Source: Bacilli bacterium
Lineage (GTDB): Bacteria > Bacillota_I > Bacilli_A > ML615J-28 > CAG-698
DNA: 20,120 nucleotides
Reading direction: 5' to 3'
Assembly (NCBI GenBank): GCA_028691905.1
Contig: JAQUYJ010000006.1
Location: 1 to 20,120 of the forward strand
How positions within the stretch are numbered: the stretch's first letter is position 1; every line of letters starts with the position of its first letter. Made by a program: the position numbers and the translations under genes. Below the pieces are notes generated by a model. It worked only from the letters and a program-made list of their open reading frames with translations, did no database searches and was not told where the DNA came from. Below are positions 7,653 to 15,665 of the stretch, one piece after another.

Positions 7653-9977
7653 ATGAAAAAAGAAAAAAGTTTTTCCAATTCAAATACAGGATATGTTGAA
7701 ATAGAAGAAATCGTTGAAAATGGAGCATCTTATAACTGGTTGCATAAAACGATTGCAAAGGAACAGATTATCTTTTCCGGAAACAGCCAGGAAAATGTTG
7801 AGTTAAATGGAATTGGTAATTTAACACTCAAACAATTGAATAATGAAACATTATTGTGCCTTCAAACTAATACGGATGTGGAAGATAAACGCCCACGCCC
7901 CTTTAGTACAGTCGTGCTGCGATTGGAGGAAAAAGATTATTCTTCCTATAATCGAATTGCGATGTGGGTTTATCCAAAATCGATTGGTTTTCAAAATTTT
8001 TATTTCCATTTTTCTTTAGTTAATAAAGATGGAGGGGGAACATTTCACGCTCCCAGTTTAACACCCAATACCTGGAACTGGGTCTCCTGGGAATTAGAGG
8101 ATACACCTCGACATGCACTTACCCGTTTATCGATGGGACCTTTGCTGATGGGATGCCCACCGGAAGGAAAACCGGAAATTGAAGTATACTTTAAAAATAT
8201 TAGCATGCAAACAGTAAAAGCCGATTATGTTGAAGGATGGGAACTGCAAAACCGGATAGCATATTCGCACAGTGGATATTTATCAAAAGCAAAAAAACAG
8301 GCAATTACAGGTGAAATCCGAGCAAAAGAGTTTTCCTTAATAAATGAAAAACAAGAAGAAGTATTCGCTAAAAAGATTGAAAATATCCAATCTGATTTAG
8401 GTAAGTTCTATGTCATGGATTTTTCTGAATACTGTAAACCGGGTATGGTTGCATTAAAGGTAGATCAAAGAATTACACCTTATTTTATGATTGGAAAAAA
8501 TGCATACGATTCTTCTGTTTATAAAACGCTGCAATTTTATTATCAACTCCGATGTGGTTGTGATATAAAAGGAGTCCACAGTCCCTGCCATCTAAACAGC
8601 TATACCACACATCCTGATGGTCGAATGGTACCAAATCATGGAGGATGGCATGATGCAGGTGATGTTTCCCAGTTTGAGATATGTACTGCTGAAATGGCGC
8701 AGGCCTTGCTGGAAATGGCTGAACAAACAAAAGAAAAAGATCAAAATTTATATTTATCACTGGTGGAAGAAGCAAGATGGGGAATGAATTGGCTTTTACG
8801 CACCCGATTTGGAGATGGATATCGGGCTTTATCCGTGCTTTATTCGATTTGGCGACCCAATGTTTTAAGGGAAAAAAATGCTTTAAACAATTATACTGAT
8901 GCCAGGTTTAACAATCAAGCTGAAAATGGACCTTTCGAAAACTTTTTGGCTGCTTCCAGTGAAGCAGTTGCAGCCAGAGTGTATGCTTCTGTTGATGATG
9001 TATTTGCTGACTGGTGTAAAAGAAGTGCAATTGAAGATTTTGATTTTGCTGTGGAAGGGCAAAAACAGGGATTATATACAAGAAGGTGGGGACCAAGTCC
9101 ATCTGCTCAGGTATATGGTGCGGGATGCGCTGCTGCTGCTGAATTGTACCAATTGACAAAGAACGAAGTCTATTTACAAATCGGCGCGCAATATGCAAAA
9201 ATCGTGCTTGCCTGTCAACAAAAAAATTACCCCAACTGGGATAAACCGATGCGAGGGTTTTTCTATGAAGATGAAAAACACGAAAAACTGCTTACTTACG
9301 AACATCGGGGCCATGAACAAACCCCTGTTCAAGGCCTGGTAAGATTACTGGAAACAGCTCCTTTTCATGACGATGCAAAGTATTGGAAAAAAGGAATTAA
9401 ATTATATGGTGAATACATCCTCCATACAGCAGATTTAATTGCTCCTTACGGTTTGATTCCTGCTCATATTTATGAACTGGAAAAAATCAATATGAACCGT
9501 TTTACTATTCCAGCCTCCTATGGAACGGTTGAGGACGCCAAACTGAATTTTGAACGGCAAATTGCCACAGGCATTCCGTTAGGCGAGGGGGTATTTTTAC
9601 GCAGACTCCCCATTGCAATTCAAAGAAGAGGATATCACGCGACTTTATTAAGTAAGACCAAAGCAATTACATATGCAGCAAGAGTATTAAAAAATAAAAA
9701 TTTAATGCAAATAGCATTGAATCAAATCGAATGGATTATGGGGAAAAATCCGTTTGCCTGTTCATCCATGTATGGGGAAGGATATCACTATCATCCGTTA
9801 TATGTCGCTTTTTCCAGGCAATTTGTTGGTGCGCTTCCTGTCGGTTTTAAAACTTTGGATGATCATGATGCTCCTTATTGGCCAACCATCAATAACGCGG
9901 TATTCAAAGAAGTATGGGGCCATACAAGTGGCAAATATATATGGGTTTTAGCTGATTTAATGTCCTATTTTCGATAA
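7653..9977 (+). CDS. Glycoside hydrolase family 9 enzyme without signal peptide
   Basis: The 774-residue protein combines a beta-rich N-terminal region (about 1-200, carbohydrate-binding-like), a cellulase-type Ig-like domain (about 200-282), and a GH9 (alpha/alpha)6 catalytic domain (about 285-774). GGWHDAGD at 330-337 is the GH9 signature, with D334 and D337 as the nucleophilic-water-activating aspartates. E753 in FKEVWGH is the candidate general acid. WIMGKNPF, near the C terminus, is also typical. The N terminus is charged (MKKEKSFSNSNTGYVEIEE) with no hydrophobic core, so the enzyme is probably cytoplasmic and acts on imported beta-glucan or amino-sugar oligosaccharides. GH9 members range from endoglucanases to exo-glucosidases and glucosaminidases, so the substrate is open. 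The start has GAGAGG upstream. It is monocistronic. Confidence 0.88.
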   Translation: MKKEKSFSNSNTGYVEIEEIVENGASYNWLHKTIAKEQIIFSGNSQENVELNGIGNLTLKQLNNETLLCLQTNTDVEDKRPRPFSTVVLRLEEKDYSSYNRIAMWVYPKSIGFQNFYFHFSLVNKDGGGTFHAPSLTPNTWNWVSWELEDTPRHALTRLSMGPLLMGCPPEGKPEIEVYFKNISMQTVKADYVEGWELQNRIAYSHSGYLSKAKKQAITGEIRAKEFSLINEKQEEVFAKKIENIQSDLGKFYVMDFSEYCKPGMVALKVDQRITPYFMIGKNAYDSSVYKTLQFYYQLRCGCDIKGVHSPCHLNSYTTHPDGRMVPNHGGWHDAGDVSQFEICTAEMAQALLEMAEQTKEKDQNLYLSLVEEARWGMNWLLRTRFGDGYRALSVLYSIWRPNVLREKNALNNYTDARFNNQAENGPFENFLAASSEAVAARVYASVDDVFADWCKRSAIEDFDFAVEGQKQGLYTRRWGPSPSAQVYGAGCAAAAELYQLTKNEVYLQIGAQYAKIVLACQQKNYPNWDKPMRGFFYEDEKHEKLLTYEHRGHEQTPVQGLVRLLETAPFHDDAKYWKKGIKLYGEYILHTADLIAPYGLIPAHIYELEKINMNRFTIPASYGTVEDAKLNFERQIATGIPLGEGVFLRRLPIAIQRRGYHATLLSKTKAITYAARVLKNKNLMQIALNQIEWIMGKNPFACSSMYGEGYHYHPLYVAFSRQFVGALPVGFKTLDDHDAPYWPTINNAVFKEVWGHTSGKYIWVLADLMSYFR

Positions 9978-9983
9978 AAATAT

Positions 9984-10010
9984 GTGAAAAAAGAATATTA
10001 TTTTCACTTT
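9984..10010 (+). terminator. Weak hairpin after the GH9 gene
   Basis: GTGAAAA/TTTTCAC with a 10-nt loop (9984-10007) is followed by only three Ts before the next promoter's TTGACA. It is an AT-rich and probably leaky terminator. Confidence 0.45.
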
Positions 10011-10037
10011 GACAACCCCTTTTTCCTATGATAAAAT
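10009..10037 (+). promoter_or_regulatory. Promoter of the Y-family polymerase operon
   Basis: A consensus -35 TTGACA (10009-10014), a 17-bp spacer and TAAAAT (10032-10037) preceded by TGa form a strong extended promoter. Transcription would start near 10044. The -35 also contains an in-frame TTG at 10009, which must not be taken as the start of the polymerase. Confidence 0.85.
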
Positions 10038-10047
10038 GAGTTTATCA
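10029..10047 (+). promoter_or_regulatory. Candidate operator: 19-bp dyad over the -10 and start site
   Basis: A perfect 7-bp inverted repeat TGATAAA-N5-TTTATCA covers the -10 hexamer and the predicted transcription start of the polymerase operon. A protein bound here would block RNA polymerase. It does not match the Bacillus-type LexA box (CGAAC-N4-GTTCG) that I know. Confidence 0.45.
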
Positions 10048-10065
10048 ATGGAAGGAGGGGTTTTC

Positions 10066-11313
10066 TTGAATATCGTTTGTATAGATTTAAAAAGCTTCTA
10101 CGCTTCTGTTGAGTGCGTTCTCAGAGGAGTGGATCCTTTTCATGTCCCGTTGGTAGTAAGTGATTTGTCACGGGGAAAAGGAGCAATCGTATTGGCAGTC
10201 TCACCAAAACTGAAAGCTATGGGGGTGAAATCCCGTTGCCGGATATTTGATTTACCCAAAGATGTTGATATTATATATGCTAAACCGCGAATGAAAAAAT
10301 ACATTGAATTTGCAAGTAAAATTTATGATATTTATATGCAGTTTGTTGATCCGCAGGATATCCATATCTATAGTATTGATGAAGCATTTCTTGATTTCAC
10401 AAAGTATTTAAAATATTATCATAAAACAGATATCGAATTGGCTAAAATGGTTAAAACAGCAATCGAAGAACAAACGGGGCTTATTGCCAGCTGTGGTGTG
10501 GGGGAAAATTTATTCCAGGCTAAAGTAGCTTTAGATTGTCTTGCGAAAAAAGATAAGGATGGAATAGCCGCACTAAACAGCAATAATTTTTCAAAACGCG
10601 TCGGTAATTTAAAACCGATTACTGAAATCTGGGGAATTGGCCGAGGAGTTGGAAAAAGATTGGCTCAGCGGGGAATAACAACGCTGAATGAATTGGCTGC
10701 ATATCCTGTTGAAGCCCTGGAAAAAGAGTTTGGAATATTGGGTAAAGAACTATCTGATCATGCAAAAGGGGTTGATTCTTCCACGATTGCTGAAATAAAA
10801 GCATATAAACCGGTAAGCAAATCATTTGGTCATGGTCAGGTTATGTTGGAGGATTATCGTTATCAGGATATGGTTGTCATCTTGCAGGAAACGATTGATG
10901 AAATCGTCACCGAACTGGTAACTAAAAAAATGTGCTGTCAGCTGATTGGTTTGGGAATAGGTTACTCCATGAAAATCGGGGGAGGATTTTATCGTCAAAA
11001 AAAACTGATTGCTCCTACCAACAGTAAAAAAGTACTGGTTGAACACTTTCTCCAATTGTATTACAATAATATCCAGGATAAACCGATTCGTTCCATCCAT
11101 GTTCGAGTTGGTGAATTATCCTACGAGAACTATATTCAACCGGATTTGTTTCATGACCCAGCACTGTTGAATAAAGAACATGAAGTGTATAAAGCAATGG
11201 CTGCTATAAAAGAAAAGTATGGTAAAAAATCTGTGAATATGGCCATCAGTTACACCGAAAAAGCAACGAAAGTTAAAAGAAGTATTTTGATTGGAGGACA
11301 CAATGCCGAATAA
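10066..11313 (+). CDS. Y-family DNA polymerase (UvrX/DinB-like), TTG start
   Basis: The 415-residue protein is a translesion DNA polymerase of the UmuC/DinB superfamily. The palm contains CIDLKSFYASVEC (5-17), with the metal-ligand D7, and YSIDEAFLDF (102-111), with D105 and E106. The variant VSPKLKAMGVKSRCR segment (45-59), next to the fingers, is typical of the UvrX/YqjW branch found in Gram-positive chromosomes, phages and plasmids. The start is TTG at 10066: AAGGAGG lies 7 bp upstream and the polymerase homology starts immediately after it. Upstream in-frame codons overlap the promoter. A YolD-like gene overlaps its 3' end, as is usual for this branch. A role in bypassing damaged bases is well supported by family. 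Confidence 0.92.
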   Translation: MNIVCIDLKSFYASVECVLRGVDPFHVPLVVSDLSRGKGAIVLAVSPKLKAMGVKSRCRIFDLPKDVDIIYAKPRMKKYIEFASKIYDIYMQFVDPQDIHIYSIDEAFLDFTKYLKYYHKTDIELAKMVKTAIEEQTGLIASCGVGENLFQAKVALDCLAKKDKDGIAALNSNNFSKRVGNLKPITEIWGIGRGVGKRLAQRGITTLNELAAYPVEALEKEFGILGKELSDHAKGVDSSTIAEIKAYKPVSKSFGHGQVMLEDYRYQDMVVILQETIDEIVTELVTKKMCCQLIGLGIGYSMKIGGGFYRQKKLIAPTNSKKVLVEHFLQLYYNNIQDKPIRSIHVRVGELSYENYIQPDLFHDPALLNKEHEVYKAMAAIKEKYGKKSVNMAISYTEKATKVKRSILIGGHNAE

Positions 11314-11623
11314 AGAGCGTAAAGGCAAATGGTTACCTTTTGATGCCTTGGAGGGCTACCAGCAAAGTTTACGGATGATGGAAAAGGAGAAAAGCAAAAA
11401 GGTTAAACCAGTTCTGGCGGAGGATTGCTTGGATGAAATAAATGAACTTATCTCAAAAGCGGTAACGGAGCAATTGGAATTGGAGTTTGAAGTTTTTCAT
11501 GATGGCGAACTGGATAAAATAAAAGGAAAAATTAATAAAGTTGATTGCACATACCGTTATTTGATTGTCAACAGTGCGAAAATAAACTTTCATGATATTG
11601 TCAGGGTGAGAAGAACAGGATGA
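11303..11623 (+). CDS. YolD-like protein
   Basis: The 106-residue protein belongs to the YolD family, whose members lie next to UvrX/YqjW-type Y-family polymerases. The start of the protein (KERKGKWLPFDAL, 4-16) matches the family's conserved N-terminal motif, and a beta-rich C-terminal half follows. Its biochemical role is not established; a partner or accessory role for the polymerase is inferred from co-occurrence. The ATG at 11303 is preferred because GGAGG sits 6 bp upstream. An in-frame TTG at 11291 would include that ribosome binding site. The gene overlaps the polymerase by 11 bp and the ogt gene by 4 bp, so translational coupling is likely. Confidence 0.88.
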   Translation: MPNKERKGKWLPFDALEGYQQSLRMMEKEKSKKVKPVLAEDCLDEINELISKAVTEQLELEFEVFHDGELDKIKGKINKVDCTYRYLIVNSAKINFHDIVRVRRTG

Positions 11624-12084
11624 AAAAAGCGTTTTACTATCCAATGGATATCGGACTTGTTGAAATCGTTGAAGAAGAAGGTGCAATTATTAGTGTGGAT
11701 ATTGGTGCATCTGAGAAAAAATATCTACATTTGGAAGAAACACCTTTAATAAAAGAGACCCATCAGCAACTGAATGAGTATTTTATGAAAAAAAGAAAAG
11801 CATTCCAGTTTCCAATCCGGTTATTTGGTACGCCTTTCCAACAGAAAGTATGGAATGAATTGCTTTTTATACCTTACGGAAAGACATGTACTTATCACGA
11901 TATTGCCTGCAAAATCGGCAATCCCCGGGCAAATCGGGCAGTAGGACGGGCTATTCATTTCAATCCGATAGCGATTATTGTCCCCTGTCACCGCGTGATT
12001 GGAATGAACAGTAAATTGGTTGGTTATGCGAAAGGACTTTCCGTAAAGAAATTATTACTGGAGTTAGAACAATTCAACGGTTAA
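11620..12084 (+). CDS. ogt: Methylated-DNA--[protein]-cysteine S-methyltransferase (Ogt)
   Basis: The 154-residue protein is a full-length O6-alkylguanine-DNA alkyltransferase that removes methyl or larger alkyl groups from guanine O6 (and thymine O4) by transferring them irreversibly to its own cysteine. The N-terminal domain (about 1-68) is present, followed by TPFQQKVWNEL (71-81), a helix-turn-helix with YGKTCTYHDIA (86-96), the arginine finger R106 in NRAVG, and VPCHRVIG (121-128) with acceptor C123. GYAKGLSVKKLLL closes the active site. It overlaps the YolD gene by 4 bp, and a terminator begins before its stop codon. Its place downstream of a translesion polymerase suggests a joint response to alkylated DNA. 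Confidence 0.93.
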   Translation: MKKAFYYPMDIGLVEIVEEEGAIISVDIGASEKKYLHLEETPLIKETHQQLNEYFMKKRKAFQFPIRLFGTPFQQKVWNELLFIPYGKTCTYHDIACKIGNPRANRAVGRAIHFNPIAIIVPCHRVIGMNSKLVGYAKGLSVKKLLLELEQFNG

Positions 12085-12100
12085 AACCGTTGGATTTTTT
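12071..12100 (+). terminator. Intrinsic terminator closing the polymerase-ogt operon
   Basis: CAACGG/CCGTTG with the loop TTAAAA is extended by weaker AT and GT pairs (12071-12096), with a run of Ts at 12095-12100. The stop codon of ogt lies in the loop. Confidence 0.87.
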
Positions 12101-12101
12101 A

Positions 12102-12130
12102 TGGCAAAAGCGATGGGTATGTGGTATAAT
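12102..12130 (+). promoter_or_regulatory. Promoter of the phosphatase-truB-ribF-mtn operon
   Basis: A TATAAT at 12125-12130 is preceded by TGg. The -35 region is poor (TGGCAA at 12102-12107 with a 17-bp spacer). The 12-mer ATGTGGTATAAT recurs in the rpsO and rnpB promoters. Confidence 0.72.
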
Positions 12131-12146
12131 GAAATAGGGTATGATT

Positions 12147-12776
12147 ATGAAAAAATGTATTATATTTGATTTGGATGGCACATTACTTAATACAATAGAT
12201 GATATTTGTGACAGCTTGAATGCTGCTTTGCGGGATAACCTGCTTTCAGAAATTGATGTCGAAAAATGTAAATATATGGTAGGCAGCGGAGTGGATGTTC
12301 TGATTCAGCGGGCTGTACCGGATTTGTTAAAACAAGAATCGGTAAAGAAAGCCTATATGGCTTATTATGAAAAAAACCAAAAAAATCGAACCCAGCCCTA
12401 TCCCCATATAATGGATTTGCTATCTCGGTTAAAGACCACTTCCATTCGATTGGCAGTATTATCGAATAAACCTGACATCGATACCAAAAGAGTAGCTGAT
12501 TATTACTTCCCAGGGATTTTTGATATCGTAATGGGTAAAAAAGAGTATAATTTACCGAAACCGGCAATTGATGGTTGTTTGGAGATTATGAATCAATTAC
12601 AGATATTTGATTCGATTTTATATGTGGGTGATACAAATGTCGATATGCAAACTGCAAAAAATGCCGGTTATCAGGCTGTTGCAGTCAGTTGGGGATTTCG
12701 AAAAAAAGAAGAATTGGAACAATATGATTATATGATTGATGACCCACTTTCCCTATTGTTTTTACTGGGGGAGTGA
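12147..12776 (+). CDS. HAD-family phosphatase, phosphoglycolate-phosphatase-like
   Basis: The 209-residue protein has all four haloacid dehalogenase motifs. These are FDLDGTLL (7-14) with nucleophile D8 and acid/base D10, LSNKPD (105-110) with S106, K138 in NLPKP, and YVGDTNVDM (159-167) with D162 and D166. A helical cap follows motif I. Gph/PpaX-like enzymes remove phosphate from 2-phosphoglycolate or similar small phosphoesters, and the exact substrate is not certain. The ATG at 12147 is chosen over the one at 12141 because AGGG lies 7 bp upstream of 12147 but only 1 bp from 12141. Its stop is 5 bp before truB. Confidence 0.85.
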   Translation: MKKCIIFDLDGTLLNTIDDICDSLNAALRDNLLSEIDVEKCKYMVGSGVDVLIQRAVPDLLKQESVKKAYMAYYEKNQKNRTQPYPHIMDLLSRLKTTSIRLAVLSNKPDIDTKRVADYYFPGIFDIVMGKKEYNLPKPAIDGCLEIMNQLQIFDSILYVGDTNVDMQTAKNAGYQAVAVSWGFRKKEELEQYDYMIDDPLSLLFLLGE

Positions 12777-12781
12777 GTAAT

Positions 12782-13636
12782 ATGAACGGAATCATACTTT
12801 TAAATAAAGAGCCAGGAATGACTTCACAGACTGCTGTTACTATTGTTAAACGGCTGTTGCACGTTTCAAAAGTAGGGCATGCTGGGACACTGGATCCCAT
12901 GGCAACCGGATTACTTGTTATTTTATTGGGAGATGCCACTAAAATATCTGATTATCTTCTTCATGATGATAAAACATACGATTGCGAAATTATATTGGGA
13001 GAAGCAACTACAACTGAAGATAATACCGGTGATATCGTAGAAAAAAAAGAAGTTAACGAAATCTCACAAGTCGATGAGGTGCTTCATTCTTTAATCGGTC
13101 CCATTAAACAGGTTCCTCCGATGTATTCCAGCGTGCATCATCAAGGCCGAAAATTATATCAATTCGCCCGTGAAAATGTCATCGTTGAACGAAGCGAACG
13201 TGACGCTGTTATTCATGAAATAAAACGGACATCTCCCGTTCTCATTGATGATGGAAAAGCCCATTTCTATTTTCAAGCCCGGGTATCGAAAGGGACTTAT
13301 TTACGAACCCTCTGTGTAGAAATAGGAAAGAGATTACAGCTTCCTGCGCATATGGGTAATCTGAAACGGATTCAATCCGGTGACTATCATCTTAAAGATG
13401 CGTTTACCCTTTCCCAAATTGAGAAAAATGACTATCAACTGATATCTGTTTTGGAAGCATTAAAACGATTTCCGATTTATCATCTCAGTCAAGCAGAATT
13501 CAATGCAGTTGACAACGGTCACCCAATTGCATTGGACCATAGTTCAGATCTTTTGGTACTGGCATGGAAGAACGAAATAAAAGCTATTTATGAAAAAACA
13601 GAAAATATTTATAAGGCAAAACGTGTATGGAAATAA
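12782..13636 (+). CDS. truB: tRNA pseudouridine(55) synthase TruB
   Basis: The 284-residue enzyme isomerises U55 in the T-loop of tRNAs to pseudouridine. The N-terminal KVGHAGTLDPMATG segment (30-43) is diagnostic and contains catalytic D38. SKGTYLRTLC (about 178-187) is the second conserved block. A C-terminal PUA-like region follows from about 230. The ATG at 12782 is preferred because GGGGGAG (12767-12773) lies 8 bp upstream. A GTG at 12773 would overlap that site and add three residues. It overlaps ribF by 10 bp. In many Bacillota truB follows infB-rbfA and precedes ribF; here the upstream partner is a phosphatase. Confidence 0.95.
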   Translation: MNGIILLNKEPGMTSQTAVTIVKRLLHVSKVGHAGTLDPMATGLLVILLGDATKISDYLLHDDKTYDCEIILGEATTTEDNTGDIVEKKEVNEISQVDEVLHSLIGPIKQVPPMYSSVHHQGRKLYQFARENVIVERSERDAVIHEIKRTSPVLIDDGKAHFYFQARVSKGTYLRTLCVEIGKRLQLPAHMGNLKRIQSGDYHLKDAFTLSQIEKNDYQLISVLEALKRFPIYHLSQAEFNAVDNGHPIALDHSSDLLVLAWKNEIKAIYEKTENIYKAKRVWK

Positions 13637-14544
13637 TAAGATTGACAAATAAAGAAGCATATAAAAGCGCAGAAAAAGTAATTGGTGTAATCGGGCAATT
13701 TGATGGATTGCATATTGGTCATCTTGCTTTGATTGAAGAAGCAAAATCACTAGCCAAAACTGATCAAGCAAAAGTAGCTGTTATGACATTTGATCCCCAT
13801 CCCGATTTTATTCTTCGGAAACGACCCAATATGGGTTATATTACCCCTCTAAAGGAAAAATTAAATCTTCTTGAAAATATCGGTGTGGATAAAGTAATCA
13901 TTATTCATTTTGATGAAATATTGGCGCGAACAGAACCAGAAGATTTCTTTAATCAATATCTTTCTTCTCTTTATGCCATTGTTGTCGGGGAAGACTATCA
14001 TTACGGATACAAAGGTCAGGGGAATGTTGGCAGTTTACAAGCCTCAGGAAAGAAAATAATTGTAGTTCCGGAAAAGAAATACCATGACGTAAAAATAGGC
14101 TCCGAGCAGATCCGTTCTTTATTAATGGAAGGAAAAGTTGAAATTATTGAGCAATTATTGCATCGTAATTATAACATTTCCGGGATTGTCAGACATGGAT
14201 CAAAAATCGGAAGAACACTTGGCATAAAAACAGCCAACATCGATTTGGATGATGATTATCAGGTGATGAAGAAAGGCGTATATGGTGTTTTAATTCATTA
14301 TAATAACCGCACATGGCAAGGAATTGGCAATATTGGAAATAACCCTTCTTTAAATTACATTCCTAGAATGCGTTTGGAGGTTCATCTCTTTGATTTCGAC
14401 GAAGATTTATATGGCAAAATAATTTCTGTTGATTTTCTCTTTTTTGTTCGGGAAGAATTGATATTTGCTGATAAAGAAGATTTAATCCTGCAGATAAAAA
14501 AAGATGTGATGGAAGTGAAAAGGAGATTCGCAAATGAAACATAA
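13627..14544 (+). CDS. ribF: Bifunctional riboflavin kinase / FAD synthetase RibF
   Basis: The 305-residue protein makes FMN from riboflavin and FAD from FMN. The N-terminal nucleotidyltransferase domain (about 1-180) has GQFDGLHIGH (23-32) with the HxGH motif. GEDYHYGYKGQGN (121-133) is also typical. The C-terminal flavokinase domain (about 184-305) has GIKTANI (199-205), where most homologues read GxPTANI, and NIGNNPSL (235-242). The Pro to Lys change in the kinase motif is a small oddity but the Thr and Asn are kept. The start overlaps truB by 10 bp and has AAGG upstream. The cofactors could feed the window's predicted flavoproteins, but that link is only general. Confidence 0.95.
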   Translation: MEIIRLTNKEAYKSAEKVIGVIGQFDGLHIGHLALIEEAKSLAKTDQAKVAVMTFDPHPDFILRKRPNMGYITPLKEKLNLLENIGVDKVIIIHFDEILARTEPEDFFNQYLSSLYAIVVGEDYHYGYKGQGNVGSLQASGKKIIVVPEKKYHDVKIGSEQIRSLLMEGKVEIIEQLLHRNYNISGIVRHGSKIGRTLGIKTANIDLDDDYQVMKKGVYGVLIHYNNRTWQGIGNIGNNPSLNYIPRMRLEVHLFDFDEDLYGKIISVDFLFFVREELIFADKEDLILQIKKDVMEVKRRFANET

Positions 14545-15226
14545 TATTGCTGTCATCGGTGCGATGAAAGAAGAGATAACCTTTTTATTAACAAAATTGG
14601 AAAAAACGAAAAAAGAAACTGTTGCTCAACATGTTTTTTATACAGGTACCCTTTTTCAACATTCTATTGTGCTGGTGGAATCAGGGGTTGGTAAAGTAGC
14701 TTCTGGAATTACAACAGCAATTCTCATGGAGCATTATCCCCAAACTGAATTAATAATTAATGTCGGAGTAGCTGGTGGTGTACCCACAATGCAAATTGGG
14801 GATATTGTAGTTGGTGATAACTATGTATATGGAGATGTGGATATCTCAATGGGCGGAAATTATCGGTTTGGGCAAATGGCACGTTGTCCTTTCCTGTTTA
14901 AAGGAGAAGAGAAGGCCCTTTATGTTGCGGATCATTTGCATGCTCATATCGGGACAATTTGCACGGCAGACCGTTTTGTTGTCAATTGGGAAGATACCAG
15001 TATGTTGCTTCAGCGCCATTTTTCCGATTTGAATATTTTATGTTTTGATATGGAATCCACTGCTTTTGCTCAAAGTGCCTATTTTTTCAATATCCCGTTT
15101 TTAGCGATACGTGCAATAAGTGATATTATTGGAAGCAAAAAAGAAGAGGAAAGTTTTCAAACCAATATGGAAAAAGCAGCTGAGGCAAGCAATCAATTTT
15201 TATATCAAATGCTCGAAAAACTCTAA
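14534..15226 (+). CDS. mtnN: 5'-methylthioadenosine/S-adenosylhomocysteine nucleosidase
   Basis: The 230-residue enzyme cleaves the N-glycosidic bond of methylthioadenosine and S-adenosylhomocysteine, releasing adenine and recycling by-products of SAM use. The catalytic residues align with the E. coli enzyme: E14 in GAMKEE (E12 there), M173 and E174 in FDMES, and D197 in AISDIIG. NVGVAGG (76-82) is the nucleoside phosphorylase-fold glycine-rich loop. It overlaps ribF by 11 bp and is the last gene before the rpsO promoter. Its place between ribF and rpsO is unusual compared with the common truB-ribF-rpsO-pnp order. Confidence 0.94.
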   Translation: MKHNIAVIGAMKEEITFLLTKLEKTKKETVAQHVFYTGTLFQHSIVLVESGVGKVASGITTAILMEHYPQTELIINVGVAGGVPTMQIGDIVVGDNYVYGDVDISMGGNYRFGQMARCPFLFKGEEKALYVADHLHAHIGTICTADRFVVNWEDTSMLLQRHFSDLNILCFDMESTAFAQSAYFFNIPFLAIRAISDIIGSKKEEESFQTNMEKAAEASNQFLYQMLEKL

Positions 15227-15234
15227 GAAAAAAA

Positions 15235-15263
15235 TTTACTTTTCAAGGTTGATGTGGTATAAT
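15235..15263 (+). promoter_or_regulatory. Promoter of rpsO
   Basis: TTTACT (15235-15240), a 17-bp spacer and TATAAT (15258-15263) preceded by TGg. The predicted start near 15270 falls just before the structured leader. The promoter follows the mtnN stop by 8 bp, with no terminator in between. Confidence 0.88.
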
Positions 15264-15269
15264 AGTTAT

Positions 15270-15347
15270 GACCTAAGACCATGATTAACGACTCTCCAAC
15301 GTTATTCGCGGTGGTAGGCAAAAATAAAAATAAGGAGGATATACATT
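15270..15347 (+). promoter_or_regulatory. Putative S15 autoregulatory leader of rpsO
   Basis: The 78-nt leader can form GATTAACG/CGTTATTC (15283-15290 with 15300-15307; 7 of 8 pairs), closed by an outer helix of CCT/AGG and ACCA/TGGT (15272-15281 with 15312-15318). The ribosome binding site TAAGGAGG (15331-15338) follows about 13 nt later. This resembles the family of Gram-positive rpsO leaders that bind ribosomal protein S15 to repress translation. The assignment is from structure and position, not from an alignment. Confidence 0.6.
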
Positions 15348-15620
15348 ATGTCATGTATTTCAAAAGAAGAAAAAGCACGTTTAGTAAGTGAATTTGGAAA
15401 AAGTGAAAAAGATTCGGGTTCTGTTGAAGTGCAGATTGCAATTCTAACAAACGAAATTAACCGCCTGAATGAACATTTAAATCAGCACATTCATGACTTC
15501 CATTCCCGTCGTGGTTTATTGAAGAAGGTTGGACATCGTCGTAATTTATTAAATTACTTGAAAAATAAAGATGTAAACAGTTACCGTGAAGTCATTAAAA
15601 AATTGAATTTAAGAAAATAA
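15348..15620 (+). CDS. rpsO: 30S ribosomal protein S15
   Basis: The 90-residue protein is S15, a primary 16S rRNA-binding protein that nucleates the 30S platform and contributes bridge B4. The conserved core is intact: GSVEVQIAILT (24-34), a long helix with RLNEHLNQH, and HSRRGLLKKVGHRRNLLNYL (52-71). The length is the family norm. AGGAGG lies 10 bp upstream of the ATG. It has its own promoter and a leader that could bind S15. A terminator separates it from pnp, which lacks a visible promoter, so some transcripts must read through. Confidence 0.97.
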   Translation: MSCISKEEKARLVSEFGKSEKDSGSVEVQIAILTNEINRLNEHLNQHIHDFHSRRGLLKKVGHRRNLLNYLKNKDVNSYREVIKKLNLRK

Positions 15621-15641
15621 GGGTAAGAAATTACCCTTTTT
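15621..15641 (+). terminator. Terminator or attenuator between rpsO and pnp
   Basis: GGGTAA-GAAA-TTACCC (15621-15636) followed by TTTTTA, directly after the rpsO stop codon. No promoter is apparent before pnp 25 bp on, so termination is probably partial. Confidence 0.82.
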
Positions 15642-15665
15642 ATCAAGAAGAAAGGAAGATTATGA

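Noticed and set aside
10009..10060. LexA/SOS box upstream of the polymerase operon
   Set aside because: No CGAAC-N4-GTTCG-like sequence is present; only the different TGATAAA-N5-TTTATCA dyad.
10009..10065. Upstream TTG start for the Y-family polymerase
   Set aside because: This TTG is part of the TTGACA -35 element, and a strong ribosome binding site supports TTG at 10066.
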